DNA of 40,649 bases from a virus. This document shows positions 1 to 7,999 of the stretch, piece after piece. The notes below the pieces were generated by a model. That model saw nothing but the letters and a program-made list of their open reading frames with translations. It made no database searches and was not told the DNA's origin. The position numbers were made by a program, and so were the translations under genes. The DNA lies in the IMG/VR virus record IMGVR_UViG_3300003650_000022, positions 1-40,649 of that record; one strand, written 5' to 3'. Positions within the stretch are counted from its first letter, which is position 1. The number at the start of each line of letters is the position of its first letter.

Positions 1-590
1 TCACCGTAATACTTTGCTATAGACCTTGCGTCAAACTTAACGTTGTGCCCAACCTTAATGAGGTCGCTAAAGAACAACGGCCTTAGATGCTGGAGTACTT
101 CTGATCGTGATAGTTGCTTTGGTGGGTCTTCGTAGGTGGCAGGTTTGGTATAACGAGATTTGGCAATTGACTCTTGCCCATTCTTTAAGACCTTACGAAA
201 TCCCTCTGGTGGGATGGTACTACCATCACCAGTTTCTTCGGGAGCCAGCATCACCCCTGTGGTGTGCCCCATGGGGATAGCCCAAGACCGTCCACTGGTC
301 GCAATGCCTAACCAAAAGACATCGTTACGTAAAGGGTTTAAGGCAATTTCTTCCCTATAACGGGTTTCTAAATTATTGTGAGCACGAACAATAATGTCAG
401 GGCTTTTGCTTTTTAACGTTAAAACATGTTTGTTAAACTCTATCTCCAGATGTTCAACCAAATCTTGATGGCGTTCTAGTACCGCCTTTGATTCAATGTC
501 ATAAGCAAAAGCCCCGACTTCAGTAACGTACCTGATGATTTCATCAAGTCCTTCTACTGTGGTGACTATCGGGGGCATCAATCGCCCCAT
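1..590 (-). CDS. DNA polymerase I-type (family A), N-terminal part with 3'-5' exonuclease
   Basis: The gene runs off the left edge; the first 196 residues are visible, starting at ATG 590. The visible part matches the 3'-5' proofreading exonuclease domain of family A polymerases. Exo motif I is FAYDIES at about residues 28-34, giving the acidic metal ligands D31 and E33. Exo motif II is GHNVKFD near residue 185, just before the edge. The polymerase domain would lie outside the window, so family A is inferred from the exonuclease motifs and the neighbouring helicase and primase genes. The start sits 3 nt after the upstream gene's stop, with a GGTAGGTAAG ribosome-binding stretch, so it is the latest visible gene of the replication operon. 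It would replicate phage DNA in the host cytoplasm. Confidence 0.85.
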   Translation of the reverse strand, partial: MGRLMPPIVTTVEGLDEIIRYVTEVGAFAYDIESKAVLERHQDLVEHLEIEFNKHVLTLKSKSPDIIVRAHNNLETRYREEIALNPLRNDVFWLGIATSGRSWAIPMGHTTGVMLAPEETGDGSTIPPEGFRKVLKNGQESIAKSRYTKPATYEDPPKQLSRSEVLQHLRPLFFSDLIKVGHNVKFDARSIAKYYG

Positions 591-593
591 GTC

Positions 594-1289
594 TTACCTA
601 CCTAGGTCTTCTGATGCGATAGCAAACAGTTCTGCGTAGGTTGGCACTTTGATGATTTCTGATGTGTACTTGTTTTCAGACAACTTTGATTGCTCTGTTT
701 CATCAATTGGGGTAACATGCCATTCTTCGGCAAGGTCACGCTCGCGGATAACTTGAAGGTTGTAGGCGGTTGTTGCGCCCTTACCACTGCGAGAAACTGC
801 CCAGTAATGCTTAGTCAATGGACCACTCTGTGGTGCCTTGTTCAAGTTACGCAACTGGTCAACTACACGTGGACCAACTTCAAAGGAACGGTTGATTGGT
901 GGGTCTACTACCGTACATAGGGCTACGTTGAAAGCAATACGGCTCGATGGGCGATTACCACTTTCACAAATTGGGCAACCACGCTCTTCCATTTCACGAA
1001 TGCAAATGAAGGACTTCTGCCCATCGCGCTCAACCCAGTGTTGGTGCCATGCGGCGTATGGTTCGTCACTAAGAAACTTAACGACCTGTACTTCCTCTGA
1101 TACCTTCAAACGCTGTGCGAACTGTGCGTCTGTGGCCTTGAGTGCGTCTACTTGTGCCCAACCACCACGAAGAAGTTTACGTGGTATCTCTAGCGTAGGA
1201 ATATCTGTTAGAACAGGTTTACTTGCTACGTAGTCGTTGGTTTTGGTTAGGGTAATTTCATTTTCTTCAATATCATAATTGCGTGGCAT
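594..1289 (-). CDS. Putative single-stranded DNA-binding protein with zinc-binding cluster
   Basis: This 231-residue protein resembles phage ssDNA-binding proteins that carry the pattern 'VVKFL.DEP...HWVER...FIC...CPIC...RPSSR..FNV'. That pattern is visible here at about residues 68-120, with cysteines (CIREMEERGCPIC) that could bind zinc. The N-terminus is acidic and the C-terminal part has no motif I recognise. It lies between a MerR-like gene and the DNA polymerase, which suits a replication accessory that coats single strands made by the DnaB-like helicase. The family assignment rests on the pattern memory and context, not on a structural search. The alternative is a general zinc-binding replication accessory protein. 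Confidence 0.55.
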   Translation of the reverse strand: MPRNYDIEENEITLTKTNDYVASKPVLTDIPTLEIPRKLLRGGWAQVDALKATDAQFAQRLKVSEEVQVVKFLSDEPYAAWHQHWVERDGQKSFICIREMEERGCPICESGNRPSSRIAFNVALCTVVDPPINRSFEVGPRVVDQLRNLNKAPQSGPLTKHYWAVSRSGKGATTAYNLQVIRERDLAEEWHVTPIDETEQSKLSENKYTSEIIKVPTYAELFAIASEDLGR

Positions 1290-1310
1290 ATGTTTTCCTT
1301 TGTGTGTTTA

Positions 1311-1739
1311 TTAGGGCCAATTGGCTTTAATGTGTTTTCTAAAACCTTCCCAATCACCATGATTTACTTGGTGAATGTTGAAAAGGTCCATTGCTTGTAC
1401 GAGTAACTCTACCTGCTCTTCGCTGTAAAGTCTCCTACCTTTACTAACTTTTTCTGGAAGTTGTTTCTTTACGGGTGTTGGTGTTCTGTACCTTGCTTTT
1501 GGTAACCACCCGTAATGTTCCCAAACTCTTAAAGTGGATGCGCTTTTTCCAAGAGCCTTAGCCACTTCTCCTACTGTGTACATCTGTCTTTCTACACCAT
1601 TAATTACGTACTTCCTTGACCTAGCACCGTTGTACCTATCATTGGCTTTTGCCTTAGTTGGGATACTACGGTTCTTTGGCTTTTTACCACCTGGATAATT
1701 TGGTAAATCTTTAAATAACTCAAGAGGGTCTTTTGGCAT
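1311..1739 (-). CDS. MerR-like helix-turn-helix DNA-binding protein
   Basis: This 142-residue basic protein has a clear MerR-type N-terminal helix-turn-helix: 'YTVGEVAKALGKSASTLRVWE' followed by 'YGWLPKARYRTP' and 'GRRLYSEEQVELL', at about residues 54-117. The order (helix-turn-helix, wing with aromatic and basic residues, R-x-Y-S-x-E-x-V) is that of MerR or excisionase-type DNA binders. There is no obvious effector domain, and the N-terminal 45 residues are lysine/arginine-rich. Its stop overlaps the ATG region of the neighbouring gene at 1739 (TAATG), so it is in the replication operon. It could be a transcription regulator or a DNA-architecture factor for replication; the sequence does not say which. 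Confidence 0.7.
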   Translation of the reverse strand: MPKDPLELFKDLPNYPGGKKPKNRSIPTKAKANDRYNGARSRKYVINGVERQMYTVGEVAKALGKSASTLRVWEHYGWLPKARYRTPTPVKKQLPEKVSKGRRLYSEEQVELLVQAMDLFNIHQVNHGDWEGFRKHIKANWP

Positions 1740-2152
1740 TATACTTTAAATGCCCACGTTTCTTTTTCTATGTAAAAACTTTGAATGGCGGTGGCATGCT
1801 CTTTGTGCTTCCATGCATAGCCTACCAACTTGTCTTCACTCAGCACTTCATGCGCTGGGATAACTTCCTTTACGGTATCCCATAGTCCTTGTTCCCTTGC
1901 CCATTCTTCGGCAGCGGCCATATCAAAACTCTTTGACACACGACGCTCACGCTTAAGTTCGTAAGTACCAATGCTTAACCAACGGTGCCCGCTGTCATCT
2001 GGTATTCCGTGCTCATCAACTAACGCGCTTAACTCTTTTTTCATCTTATCAACTTTTGCTTCTAGGGCTGTAAGAGTTTTCTTTTGTAGTACATAGTCCT
2101 GAACAAAGTGTGTGTAGTCATTTGGGCTGTAAGGGTTTTCTGATATTGTCAT
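1739..2152 (-). CDS. Hypothetical protein with N-terminal coiled coil
   Basis: A 137-residue protein that I do not recognise with confidence. Residues 22-48 (LQKKTLTALEAKVDKMKKEL and following) look like a short coiled coil. The rest is mixed alpha/beta with 'HRWLSIGTYELKRERRVSKSF', a charged strand pair. The layout (a coiled coil, then a segment about substrate hydration or conjugation) faintly recalls Gam-like nuclease inhibitors, but the similarity is too weak to name it. It sits between the SNF2 helicase and the MerR-like gene, with a 1-nt overlap to the latter, so it is likely co-translated and has a role in DNA metabolism. Confidence 0.6.
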   Translation of the reverse strand: MTISENPYSPNDYTHFVQDYVLQKKTLTALEAKVDKMKKELSALVDEHGIPDDSGHRWLSIGTYELKRERRVSKSFDMAAAEEWAREQGLWDTVKEVIPAHEVLSEDKLVGYAWKHKEHATAIQSFYIEKETWAFKV

Positions 2153-2170
2153 TGTGCGCTCCTTGTTAAT

Positions 2171-3718
2171 CTATACTTCTGAGTGTTGTAAAAAGTCGGT
2201 TAGTGAACTAAGTGTCAACTCAAATCTACCTTGGGTATCATAGCCTTTGTCTATAAAGGCCTCATTTATTTTCCTTTTTTGTTGAAGCATTTCATACTGC
2301 CGTTCTTCTATGCTACTGCTCATTATGAACGAAGCAATAGTAACATGGGGGTGTACTGAGGATAGACGTATGATGCGGGCTTCACGTTGGTCTAGTTTCC
2401 CAGCAGACCACGGAAGGTCATATGATATAAGGTAATTGGCTTGTGGCAAATCCACCCCGTACCCGCCTGCGTCTGACGATAAGAATAGGCGTGTCTTTGG
2501 GTCGTTACTAAACTTCTGTTTAGCCTCATCTTTTTGTGTAGCATTCATATCCCCTGTAAATAGCACACTCTTAACAAATGGGTTTGTTTTTTCAGCAAGT
2601 ATCTTTAGGTTCTTTTTAAAGAATGAGAATAAAACAATCTTGTTGTTTGGGTCTTCATTTAGAATATTAGTTATATATTCGAGTACTGCGTCTAACTTTG
2701 GTGTCTCGTAAGGGCTTGTTATCCATTGCATGTCCATTACTTCTTTGGCGTACTTACTCCCTGTTGAGCCATTCACGTCAGCATATTCTAACGCAGAGTT
2801 AATAACTAATTGGGGGTTATCGCAGAGCATCCTAAGAATGGTTAGTCGCGCCATGATTTGTCCTTGTGCTTCATTGGCTAAGCCATTACCTGTGTAGTGT
2901 GCCCAAAGGTCAAAACCTCTTCCGTGTATTTTTAATGCCTGTTGAATCTGTTGTAGTAAGTCATTAGCAATGCGCTTGTAGGCTTGGGCACCCTTTTCAT
3001 CAAATTTAACTGGTATAACTGTGGATATAACTTCAGGTAGTTGGTCTTCTATGTCTTTGCGTGTTTTGCGAACCATTGATGCTTCTAAAGATTTAGTCAA
3101 AAGATTAAGGTTTCTGTAGCGTTTTGGCTTTCCGTACCTATCCCTAACAATAAATGTTTTATCAAAGACTTCAAAGGTTCCTAGCACGCTGGCATCTACA
3201 AACTCCATAATGGAATATAACTCTTCTGGTTTATTTTCAATTGGTTGTCCTGTTAGGGCAAACCTGTAGTGACACTTCTTTCCCAACTTTTTAAGTAGCC
3301 TAGAGCGCTTGGCTCGTGGTGATTTAATCATGGTTGCTTCATCTATGACCATCGCTTCAAACCGAAGTGAACTAAACAAATGGTGGTCGTTCATTAGCAC
3401 CTCTGGGTTAACGACGACGTAGCGGGCACGTAGTGCTGCTCTCCATAGGTTTTCTCGTACTTTTGCATTGCCGTCAATTACAACTACACGAGAATTAGTA
3501 AATTTTGTAATCTCCCGTAGCCATTGGTACTTAAGTCCCGCAGGAACAACAACCGCCACACGTGATATCTCTCCTTGCTCAAAGAGCGTTTCCAAAAGGT
3601 CAATAGTTATTACGGTCTTTCCGCCACCCATGACTACCGCAAGTAGTACCTTCCCCTTATCCAGCATCTTTTCTTTTGCTTCTTCTTGGAATGGGTACAG
3701 TGTTCCGTTAAAAGTCAT
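2171..3718 (-). CDS. SNF2/DEAD-like superfamily 2 helicase
   Basis: A protein of about 515 residues with the motifs of SF2 helicases of the SNF2 group. Walker A is MGGGKT (about residues 30-35), motif II is VIDEAT (DEAT variant of DEAD, near 125), and motif III is ALTGQPIEN. The C-terminal RecA-like lobe has 'SSDAGGYGVDLPQANYLISYD' and then the motif VI-like 'QREARIIR'. It likely uses ATP to move on double-stranded DNA, in replication, recombination or displacement of host proteins. I chose ATG 3718 because it overlaps the primase stop as ATGA and has GGTGG upstream; an ATG at 3730 in frame has no ribosome-binding site. No nuclease domain is visible, so it is not a restriction subunit. Confidence 0.85.
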   Translation of the reverse strand: MTFNGTLYPFQEEAKEKMLDKGKVLLAVVMGGGKTVITIDLLETLFEQGEISRVAVVVPAGLKYQWLREITKFTNSRVVVIDGNAKVRENLWRAALRARYVVVNPEVLMNDHHLFSSLRFEAMVIDEATMIKSPRAKRSRLLKKLGKKCHYRFALTGQPIENKPEELYSIMEFVDASVLGTFEVFDKTFIVRDRYGKPKRYRNLNLLTKSLEASMVRKTRKDIEDQLPEVISTVIPVKFDEKGAQAYKRIANDLLQQIQQALKIHGRGFDLWAHYTGNGLANEAQGQIMARLTILRMLCDNPQLVINSALEYADVNGSTGSKYAKEVMDMQWITSPYETPKLDAVLEYITNILNEDPNNKIVLFSFFKKNLKILAEKTNPFVKSVLFTGDMNATQKDEAKQKFSNDPKTRLFLSSDAGGYGVDLPQANYLISYDLPWSAGKLDQREARIIRLSSVHPHVTIASFIMSSSIEERQYEMLQQKRKINEAFIDKGYDTQGRFELTLSSLTDFLQHSEV

Positions 3719-4632
3719 AGTAACCACCATGGAAATGCGGATGCTTTTTTAACCGCACAGCGTAGTTCTTCTTCTGTCATCTCACCCATGTCTTTTGCTT
3801 TCGTATGCTTGTAGTACAACCACCGTATACCGTGACGGAAGGGTGGCAAGGTACCAAGAAGTTTCTTACCAACGGCTATTCCAGCACTATCATTATCTAA
3901 TGCGATTATCAAAGAGTCGCAGGACCTCTCTAAAAGATTAATCTGCTTCTTGCTTATGTTAACCCCAAAACTGGCTAAGCACTGTGCTCCAGAAAAGCAA
4001 GATGCAAACCTAACAACATCTAAGGGTGACTCAACAAGAATAGCGATTTCTGAACTAAACCTGTCTATGCCAAACAACGTTTCAGACTTGGTAACGCCTA
4101 TGGGGAAGTTTAGTACTCCTTTAGGAGACTTCTCTTGCCACCCCTCTAGTTCTCCGCTAGGAGAAACAATTGGAATAATCCAAGCGTCCCTAAGCATATC
4201 CCACCTAATTCCGTATTGGTCTGCCGCCCTGGCGCTTAACTGACGTTTGTCTAACTGGCTTTGTGGCACCTTGCCATAAGACATATACTTTTTCCAGTCC
4301 ACTACTGCCTTTTCTTTTTCCTTCTTTGCAGTTGTCAACTGTTCCATACCACTAGAGATTAATAAATTATAAATAGTAGAAACTGATTCGTAGTCTCCTG
4401 TTATCTCTGCAACGAGTTGTGGGAGGTTTCCTTTGGCTCCACACGAATGACATAACCACAATCCAGTAGATGCATTCATTGACCATGATGGGGAGTTATC
4501 CGCTTTGCCTGTGTGCTTCTCGTGTACAGGACAGCACCCTATAATCTCATTTCCAGACTCTCGGCGTACATCAACTCCTAGAGCAACTAGCACATCACCA
4601 ATGCTAGTAATACCAGTTGTCATTGTCATCAT
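3715..4632 (-). CDS. DNA primase with CHC2-type zinc finger and Toprim domain
   Basis: A 305-residue DnaG-type primase that would make RNA primers for lagging-strand synthesis. Near the N-terminus are CCPVH and LCHSCG, the Cys/His ligands of a CHC2 zinc-binding domain. The Toprim domain follows, with 'ILVESPLDVVRF' (conserved Glu) and 'LIIALDNDSAG' (acidic DxD pair) at about residues 190-260. The full RNA polymerase core linker is short and there is no C-terminal helicase-binding domain, so it is a compact phage version. The start at ATG 4632 has GGAGG 9 nt upstream and overlaps the helicase gene by 29 nt. A longer frame to 4743 exists but would overlap the helicase by 140 nt. Confidence 0.85.
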   Translation of the reverse strand: MMTMTTGITSIGDVLVALGVDVRRESGNEIIGCCPVHEKHTGKADNSPSWSMNASTGLWLCHSCGAKGNLPQLVAEITGDYESVSTIYNLLISSGMEQLTTAKKEKEKAVVDWKKYMSYGKVPQSQLDKRQLSARAADQYGIRWDMLRDAWIIPIVSPSGELEGWQEKSPKGVLNFPIGVTKSETLFGIDRFSSEIAILVESPLDVVRFASCFSGAQCLASFGVNISKKQINLLERSCDSLIIALDNDSAGIAVGKKLLGTLPPFRHGIRWLYYKHTKAKDMGEMTEEELRCAVKKASAFPWWLL

Positions 4633-5860
4633 TTCCAGATTCCTCCACTTCAGAAAAGTCCATGTTAACCCAATCCCACTTAATTCGTACTTCCCCTCGT
4701 GGTGCCGTTCTTGCGAGTACCACTCTAAGGATTGCTTGGTCATCTATGTCTGGGTCAGCCTCGACGCCAACAACTAGGTCGGAGTCTTGTGCAAAGGAAG
4801 ACGTATAACCAATTGAGTCTGCGGTAATCTGCCTACTCTTTCTGTTGCCAAGTTTCCAACCAAGTACTTGTGTTGTTCCAACAATTGGAATATCAAAGCG
4901 CTGTGCTAGGCGTTTTAATGCTCGTGTGATGTTGGTCAGGGCCTGTGGGGAGCCTTTTGGTTCTCCGTTCTCGTCATCCATGAGATACACACCGTCAACA
5001 AATAACACATCGGGTTTGTGCTGTTGTAGTTTCCCCGCAATAGCGCTAACCGTAGTTAACGACGAAACATCCTCGGACATGATAAATGGATGCATGTGCC
5101 TACGAGTAGATATAATTTTAGTAATCTTGGCTAACTCACTGGCTGTTAAATCTCCACGCATAATCTTTGTAGATGAGATGTTTGATATAAGTGCGTCATA
5201 CCGAATTGATTGCTCTTCAACGCTCATTTCAAATGATATGTATAGTGGCACCTTACCGTGTGTGTGTACGGCGTTAGCCATGATGAGGGTTATCAGAGAC
5301 TTACCCTTCTTTGCTTCTCCAACAAAGGTAACTAGTTGTTGTGGACGAAGGCCAGAAGTAAGACGGTCAAGGCCAGCAAAGCCAGTAGGAATACCACGAA
5401 TGGCATTGGGTGTATCACGCATTGTTGTATATCGCTGAATACGCTCTTCCCAAGTTTTAATAAGGTCAAAGTCACGAAGACGGGATACGTCTGCTGATGC
5501 TGTCTGTAGTCCTGTGGCTAAAACCTGGAGTGCTTCATTTGTGTTGTTCATGTTGAGCATTGGCACTGCCTTAGCCAACGTTTCAACAATGCTGTTGTGC
5601 CTGTATGAGTTCAGTACCTCTTCAATGAGGTTAGAGAACTGCTCACGACTAGCATCAGTAAACTGTATGTCTGCGTACTCTTGTGCAAAGGCTCGCGGAC
5701 TTGGTACGGAACTATGCTCACGCCAGTAGGTAGTAATCCATTGCCATATCTCAGACCAATGCGCTGAAAAGTGTTGCGCCTTGATACCCGCCTCAAGTAC
5801 GGGACTAATGTTATTCTCTTGAATAACCTTACCTATTAGGAGATGTTCGGCGCTTGCCAT
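4604..5860 (-). CDS. DnaB-like replicative helicase
   Basis: A 418-residue hexameric-helicase family protein. The N-terminal 110 residues resemble the DnaB N-terminal helical domain ('AEHLLIGKVIQENNI'). The RecA-like C-terminal domain starts at 'IPTGFAGLDRLTSGL', which leads into Walker A GEAKKGKS (about residue 180). Walker B is VLFVDG (about 285), and 'IPIVGTTQV' is the H3-type sensor. It would unwind DNA at the replication fork, loaded by the DnaC-like ATPase encoded two genes upstream and working with the primase encoded just downstream. Its start shares one base with the upstream stop (TAATG), which suggests translational coupling. Confidence 0.9.
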   Translation of the reverse strand: MASAEHLLIGKVIQENNISPVLEAGIKAQHFSAHWSEIWQWITTYWREHSSVPSPRAFAQEYADIQFTDASREQFSNLIEEVLNSYRHNSIVETLAKAVPMLNMNNTNEALQVLATGLQTASADVSRLRDFDLIKTWEERIQRYTTMRDTPNAIRGIPTGFAGLDRLTSGLRPQQLVTFVGEAKKGKSLITLIMANAVHTHGKVPLYISFEMSVEEQSIRYDALISNISSTKIMRGDLTASELAKITKIISTRRHMHPFIMSEDVSSLTTVSAIAGKLQQHKPDVLFVDGVYLMDDENGEPKGSPQALTNITRALKRLAQRFDIPIVGTTQVLGWKLGNRKSRQITADSIGYTSSFAQDSDLVVGVEADPDIDDQAILRVVLARTAPRGEVRIKWDWVNMDFSEVEESGNDDNDNWYY

Positions 5861-6291
5861 TAACTAATCCATGCTTTCTTTGGGTCCACAACATGTGAGC
5901 GTATGCCTATTGTAGATGCTTGCTCTTCCGTTTCAACATAAATTGTCCTAATAGAATGCTGAAATCTTAGATCGTATGCAAGTTCCTCAATCGTACTATA
6001 ATAATTTATAGATACTGATATTCCTTTTTTCATTAACCATGAGTCAATTACGGGAACTGCCCCGATATCAATAAACGTGTATACGTCCGTAGCAATGCCT
6101 AATCTTACGGAACTGTCTATCATTGCTTTTAGGGATAACTCATTTGGTAAATATGAGTTTATGTATTTTCCCCAATTACCACGTTGTTTATAAAACTTTG
6201 ATAAGACTGTTTCTGCTGGGCGTGCTAGTACTCCTTCAAAGATAACGGCTTGCCCTCGAAAGCCCGCATCTCCAATATCATTTCCCTGCAT
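5860..6291 (-). CDS. Conserved hypothetical, possibly HAD-like
   Basis: About 143 residues; I do not know its function. The N-terminal 'QAVIFEGVLARP' recalls HAD motif I (hhhDGxL) but the first catalytic Asp is replaced by Glu, and no clear motif III lysine or motif IV acid pair is evident. The C-terminal 'IRTIYVETEEQASTIGIRSHVV' looks like the final strand-helix of a Rossmann-like fold. It lies between the helicase loader and the DnaB-like helicase. I took ATG 6291, which overlaps the loader gene's end by 14 nt; the frame is also open to ATG 6351, but that would overlap the loader by 74 nt. If HAD-like it may be a degenerate phosphatase with a binding role. Confidence 0.6.
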   Translation of the reverse strand: MQGNDIGDAGFRGQAVIFEGVLARPAETVLSKFYKQRGNWGKYINSYLPNELSLKAMIDSSVRLGIATDVYTFIDIGAVPVIDSWLMKKGISVSINYYSTIEELAYDLRFQHSIRTIYVETEEQASTIGIRSHVVDPKKAWIS

Positions 6292-6913
6292 TACGTTGGT
6301 CCGTCCCTGCGACAGGCACCAGCCTACAAACTGACTGTAGCACTGATACAAAGCGATCTCCGTATCGTAGTGTTAACTTTTTAGGGTTGTATAGGCTTGT
6401 AACAATTGTTGGCAACTTAGCATTAACACGTTGGTTAATTAGCGTGGCAATAGAGCGACGTGTAAACTCTGTGTCGTTCTCATCACCAAGACCATCTAAA
6501 ACAACCACGTCATACACGCTCCTGATGTACTTGGCAAGATACGGAGATGAGTACTCTTCAGGTAGTTCTCCATCATTGTTTAGTTCGTCATACATCATTT
6601 CCATGTAGTTGGTGACGGGGATAAAGAACCCGCTGCATTGAAAGTTTGTAATTGTTTGTTTGAGTAAGGCTATGGCTAGGTGAGTCTTACCAACTCCTGT
6701 TCCACCAAAAAGATATAGACCCATGCCGTCCTCTAAGTGCTGGTCGGCTGTCTTAAGCCACGTAGTGACCGCGTAGTGAACGTCTGTATCTCCAACGGAC
6801 TTATCGTAGTCATCTAGCGTTAGGTGCTCAAAGCGCTTCGGTATCTTTAGATTCTTTAAGCGCTCGTCCAACGGCCTGTTCTTCCAGTATCTAGCACCCT
6901 TCCACTCACTCAT
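6278..6913 (-). CDS. DnaC/IstB-like helicase loader ATPase
   Basis: A 211-residue AAA+ ATPase of the DnaC type. Walker A is FGGTGVGKTH (about residues 70-79), preceded by 'GLYL', and Walker B is VVVLDGLGDE (about 134-143), with 'TEFTRRSIATLINQR' and the sensor 'PTIVTSLYN' following. DnaC-type proteins load the DnaB hexamer onto single-stranded DNA, which fits the DnaB-like helicase encoded two genes downstream. The N-terminal 45 residues (RYWKNRPLDERLKNLKIPKRFE) would be the helicase-binding part. It overlaps the preceding zinc-finger gene by 8 nt and the following gene by about 14 nt. Confidence 0.88.
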   Translation of the reverse strand: MSEWKGARYWKNRPLDERLKNLKIPKRFEHLTLDDYDKSVGDTDVHYAVTTWLKTADQHLEDGMGLYLFGGTGVGKTHLAIALLKQTITNFQCSGFFIPVTNYMEMMYDELNNDGELPEEYSSPYLAKYIRSVYDVVVLDGLGDENDTEFTRRSIATLINQRVNAKLPTIVTSLYNPKKLTLRYGDRFVSVLQSVCRLVPVAGTDQRNAGK

Positions 6914-7172
6914 CTTTTGTAACTCCTATTTCAAGTTGGTCAAAACTAAACGGATACATTTCAAGGCTACATTGGTTTAACGTAAAGTGGGCAGCATAAG
7001 AGTACCCATCAAGAAACATTGTTCCGCAAAGAGAGCATACATGCATTTGATATTCTTCACTAGTGTCATAGTAGTACACGATCTTTTTTAAGATTGTTAC
7101 AATCTTTTGTATTATCCTGTTTCCTATTTCCATTCTGATACGTCCGAATCTGGAGAATTGGTTGTCACCCAT
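6906..7172 (-). CDS. Small protein with C2H2/C2HC-like zinc finger
   Basis: An 88-residue protein with one zinc-finger-like cluster: C-S-L-C, 12 residues later AAH, then C ('CSLCGTMFLDGYSYAAHF' then 'TLNQC'), at about residues 47-69. This could bind zinc and nucleic acid or a protein partner. The N-terminal stretch is basic and isoleucine-rich. The start is uncertain: the first ATG (7172) overlaps the preceding gene by 49 nt and has AAGGA upstream, while ATG 7133 overlaps by only 10 nt but has no ribosome-binding site. It lies in the replication operon between the initiator-related genes and the helicase loader. Confidence 0.55.
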   Translation of the reverse strand: MGDNQFSRFGRIRMEIGNRIIQKIVTILKKIVYYYDTSEEYQMHVCSLCGTMFLDGYSYAAHFTLNQCSLEMYPFSFDQLEIGVTKDE

Positions 7173-7486
7173 TGTATGAGTTCATCCTTTCTTTGAATAA
7201 AGGCTTTCCATGTTGGCACCTCATATGGAAGAGGTTTGGTTTTAAGTTCTTCAAAGAACCTATCAATCATTTTATAAATATCAGAATAAGATACGGAACT
7301 GGTTCTAAGGGATTTAAACAATGCCATTAGTGCAAGGCTGTTTACTTCTCCGTTCATCTTAAAAGTTATTGAGTTCTTAAAGTGGTACATCAAAGCAAGG
7401 TTTGTGTTCTTGGCTGCTGTGCTCAATTTTATCGGTGCTGTTTCGGGGTCACTTCCTAGCCCTGGGTTCCAGTTATCGGGGTTCAC
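7124..7486 (-). CDS. Hypothetical replication-operon protein (GTG start)
   Basis: A 120-residue mostly helical protein with no motif I can name. Its GTG start at 7486 overlaps a TGA stop (GTGA, 7486-7483) in the frame of the upstream reading frame that continues from the initiator gene in the -1 frame, and GGAG lies 5 nt upstream. That overlap shows it is translationally coupled to whatever product ends at 7483. By position (after a winged-helix protein and before a DnaC-like loader) it could be the second half of a split DnaD/DnaB-type initiator or a loader partner, but no family signature is visible. Confidence 0.6.
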   Translation of the reverse strand: MNPDNWNPGLGSDPETAPIKLSTAAKNTNLALMYHFKNSITFKMNGEVNSLALMALFKSLRTSSVSYSDIYKMIDRFFEELKTKPLPYEVPTWKAFIQRKDELIQWVTTNSPDSDVSEWK

Positions 7487-7668
7487 ACCTGCTCCAGCAG
7501 CGCAGGGTCAATTTCATATCCCTCTGTGTAAGCATCTGTCTTTTTTTCCTTCTTGAAAGAGAGATTCTTGTTAAGGTTATTCTTATTAGTAGTTATTCTT
7601 GATTGGGTGTCAGGGGTGACACTAGGGTAGGTGAAATCACGGCTGGATTGTTGAAGTTTACAATGTAC
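7483..7668 (-). other. Open -1-frame extension of the winged-helix initiator gene, no start codon
   Basis: This frame is open for 61 codons, from just after a TAA at 7671 to a TGA at 7483, and has no ATG, GTG or TTG until its last codon (GTG). It cannot be translated independently. Its sequence (TTNKNNLNKNLSFKKEKK then EGYEIDPALLEQV) looks like a linker plus tail of a phage replication protein, and the next gene's GTG overlaps its stop as GTGA. It would join the upstream gene if one base were missing, or if the ribosome shifted -1 between 7668 and 7593. I found no canonical X-XXY-YYZ slippery heptamer there. Confidence 0.6.
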
Positions 7669-7940
7669 TTATTGCTTATATTTCCATTTTTCCCAAGCCT
7701 GTGCTTTCGGATAAGTACCCCTGTAGAGATTAAGCGGTTTACAGCACGAATAGTTGTGCTACGAGAATAGCCAGTTAACTTGGCAATGTGATTATGTGAT
7801 GTTGTCAACTCCTGCGTGTCTGCATCCATGTACAACAACACAGTTAACAGTACTACTTTAGCGATACCGTCTTCCCCCAAATATGCAAGTGCCCACCGTG
7901 GAAACGGTAAGAATGGTCCTGAGAACTTTCTCTTAGTCAT
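7593..7940 (-). CDS. Winged-helix replication initiator-like protein, C-terminal tail out of frame
   Basis: A 115-residue protein with a clear helix-turn-helix: 'TTSHNHIAKLTGYSRSTTIR' then 'AVNRLISTGVLIRKHRLGKNG', which is a winged-helix DNA-binding domain of the MarR/phage replication-initiator type. The N-terminus 'FSGPFLPFPRWALAYLGEDGIAKVVLL' is the usual start of such initiators. The frame stops at 7593, but the -1 frame is open from 7668 to 7483 and reads a Lys/Asn-rich linker and a tail ending 'EGYEIDPALLEQV'. That looks like the real C-terminus of the protein, so the gene may need a frameshift or contain an indel. It is the first gene after a structured intergenic region and has GGGAG before its ATG. 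Confidence 0.75.
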   Translation of the reverse strand: MTKRKFSGPFLPFPRWALAYLGEDGIAKVVLLTVLLYMDADTQELTTSHNHIAKLTGYSRSTTIRAVNRLISTGVLIRKHRLGKNGNISNKYIVNFNNPAVISPTLVSPLTPNQE

Positions 7941-7978
7941 GTATTGCTAACTCCCTGTCTACTGATACACTTACCGTA

Positions 7979-7997
7979 GGCATTTTGTCCGAATGCC
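7979..7997 (-). promoter_or_regulatory. Perfect 6-bp hairpin upstream of replication operon
   Basis: GGCATT (7979-7984) and AATGCC (7992-7997) form a stem with a 7-nt loop. It sits between the strong hairpin at 8000-8058 and the start of the winged-helix gene. It may be part of a double terminator or a 5' leader structure or operator controlling the replication operon. No convincing -35/-10 pair was found around it. Confidence 0.4.
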
Positions 7998-7999
7998 AA

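Noticed and set aside
4633-4743. N-terminal extension of the primase to ATG 4743
   Set aside because: It would overlap the helicase gene by 140 nt, and the ATG at 4632 has a good ribosome-binding site.
4845-5438. 197-codon + strand frame
   Set aside because: It lies fully within the DnaB-like helicase on the other strand, has no ribosome-binding site, and the composition is that of a mirror frame.
7541-7547. A7 run (T7 on the + strand) as the frameshift site of the initiator
   Set aside because: It lies after the in-frame stop at 7593, so slipping there cannot connect the two frames.
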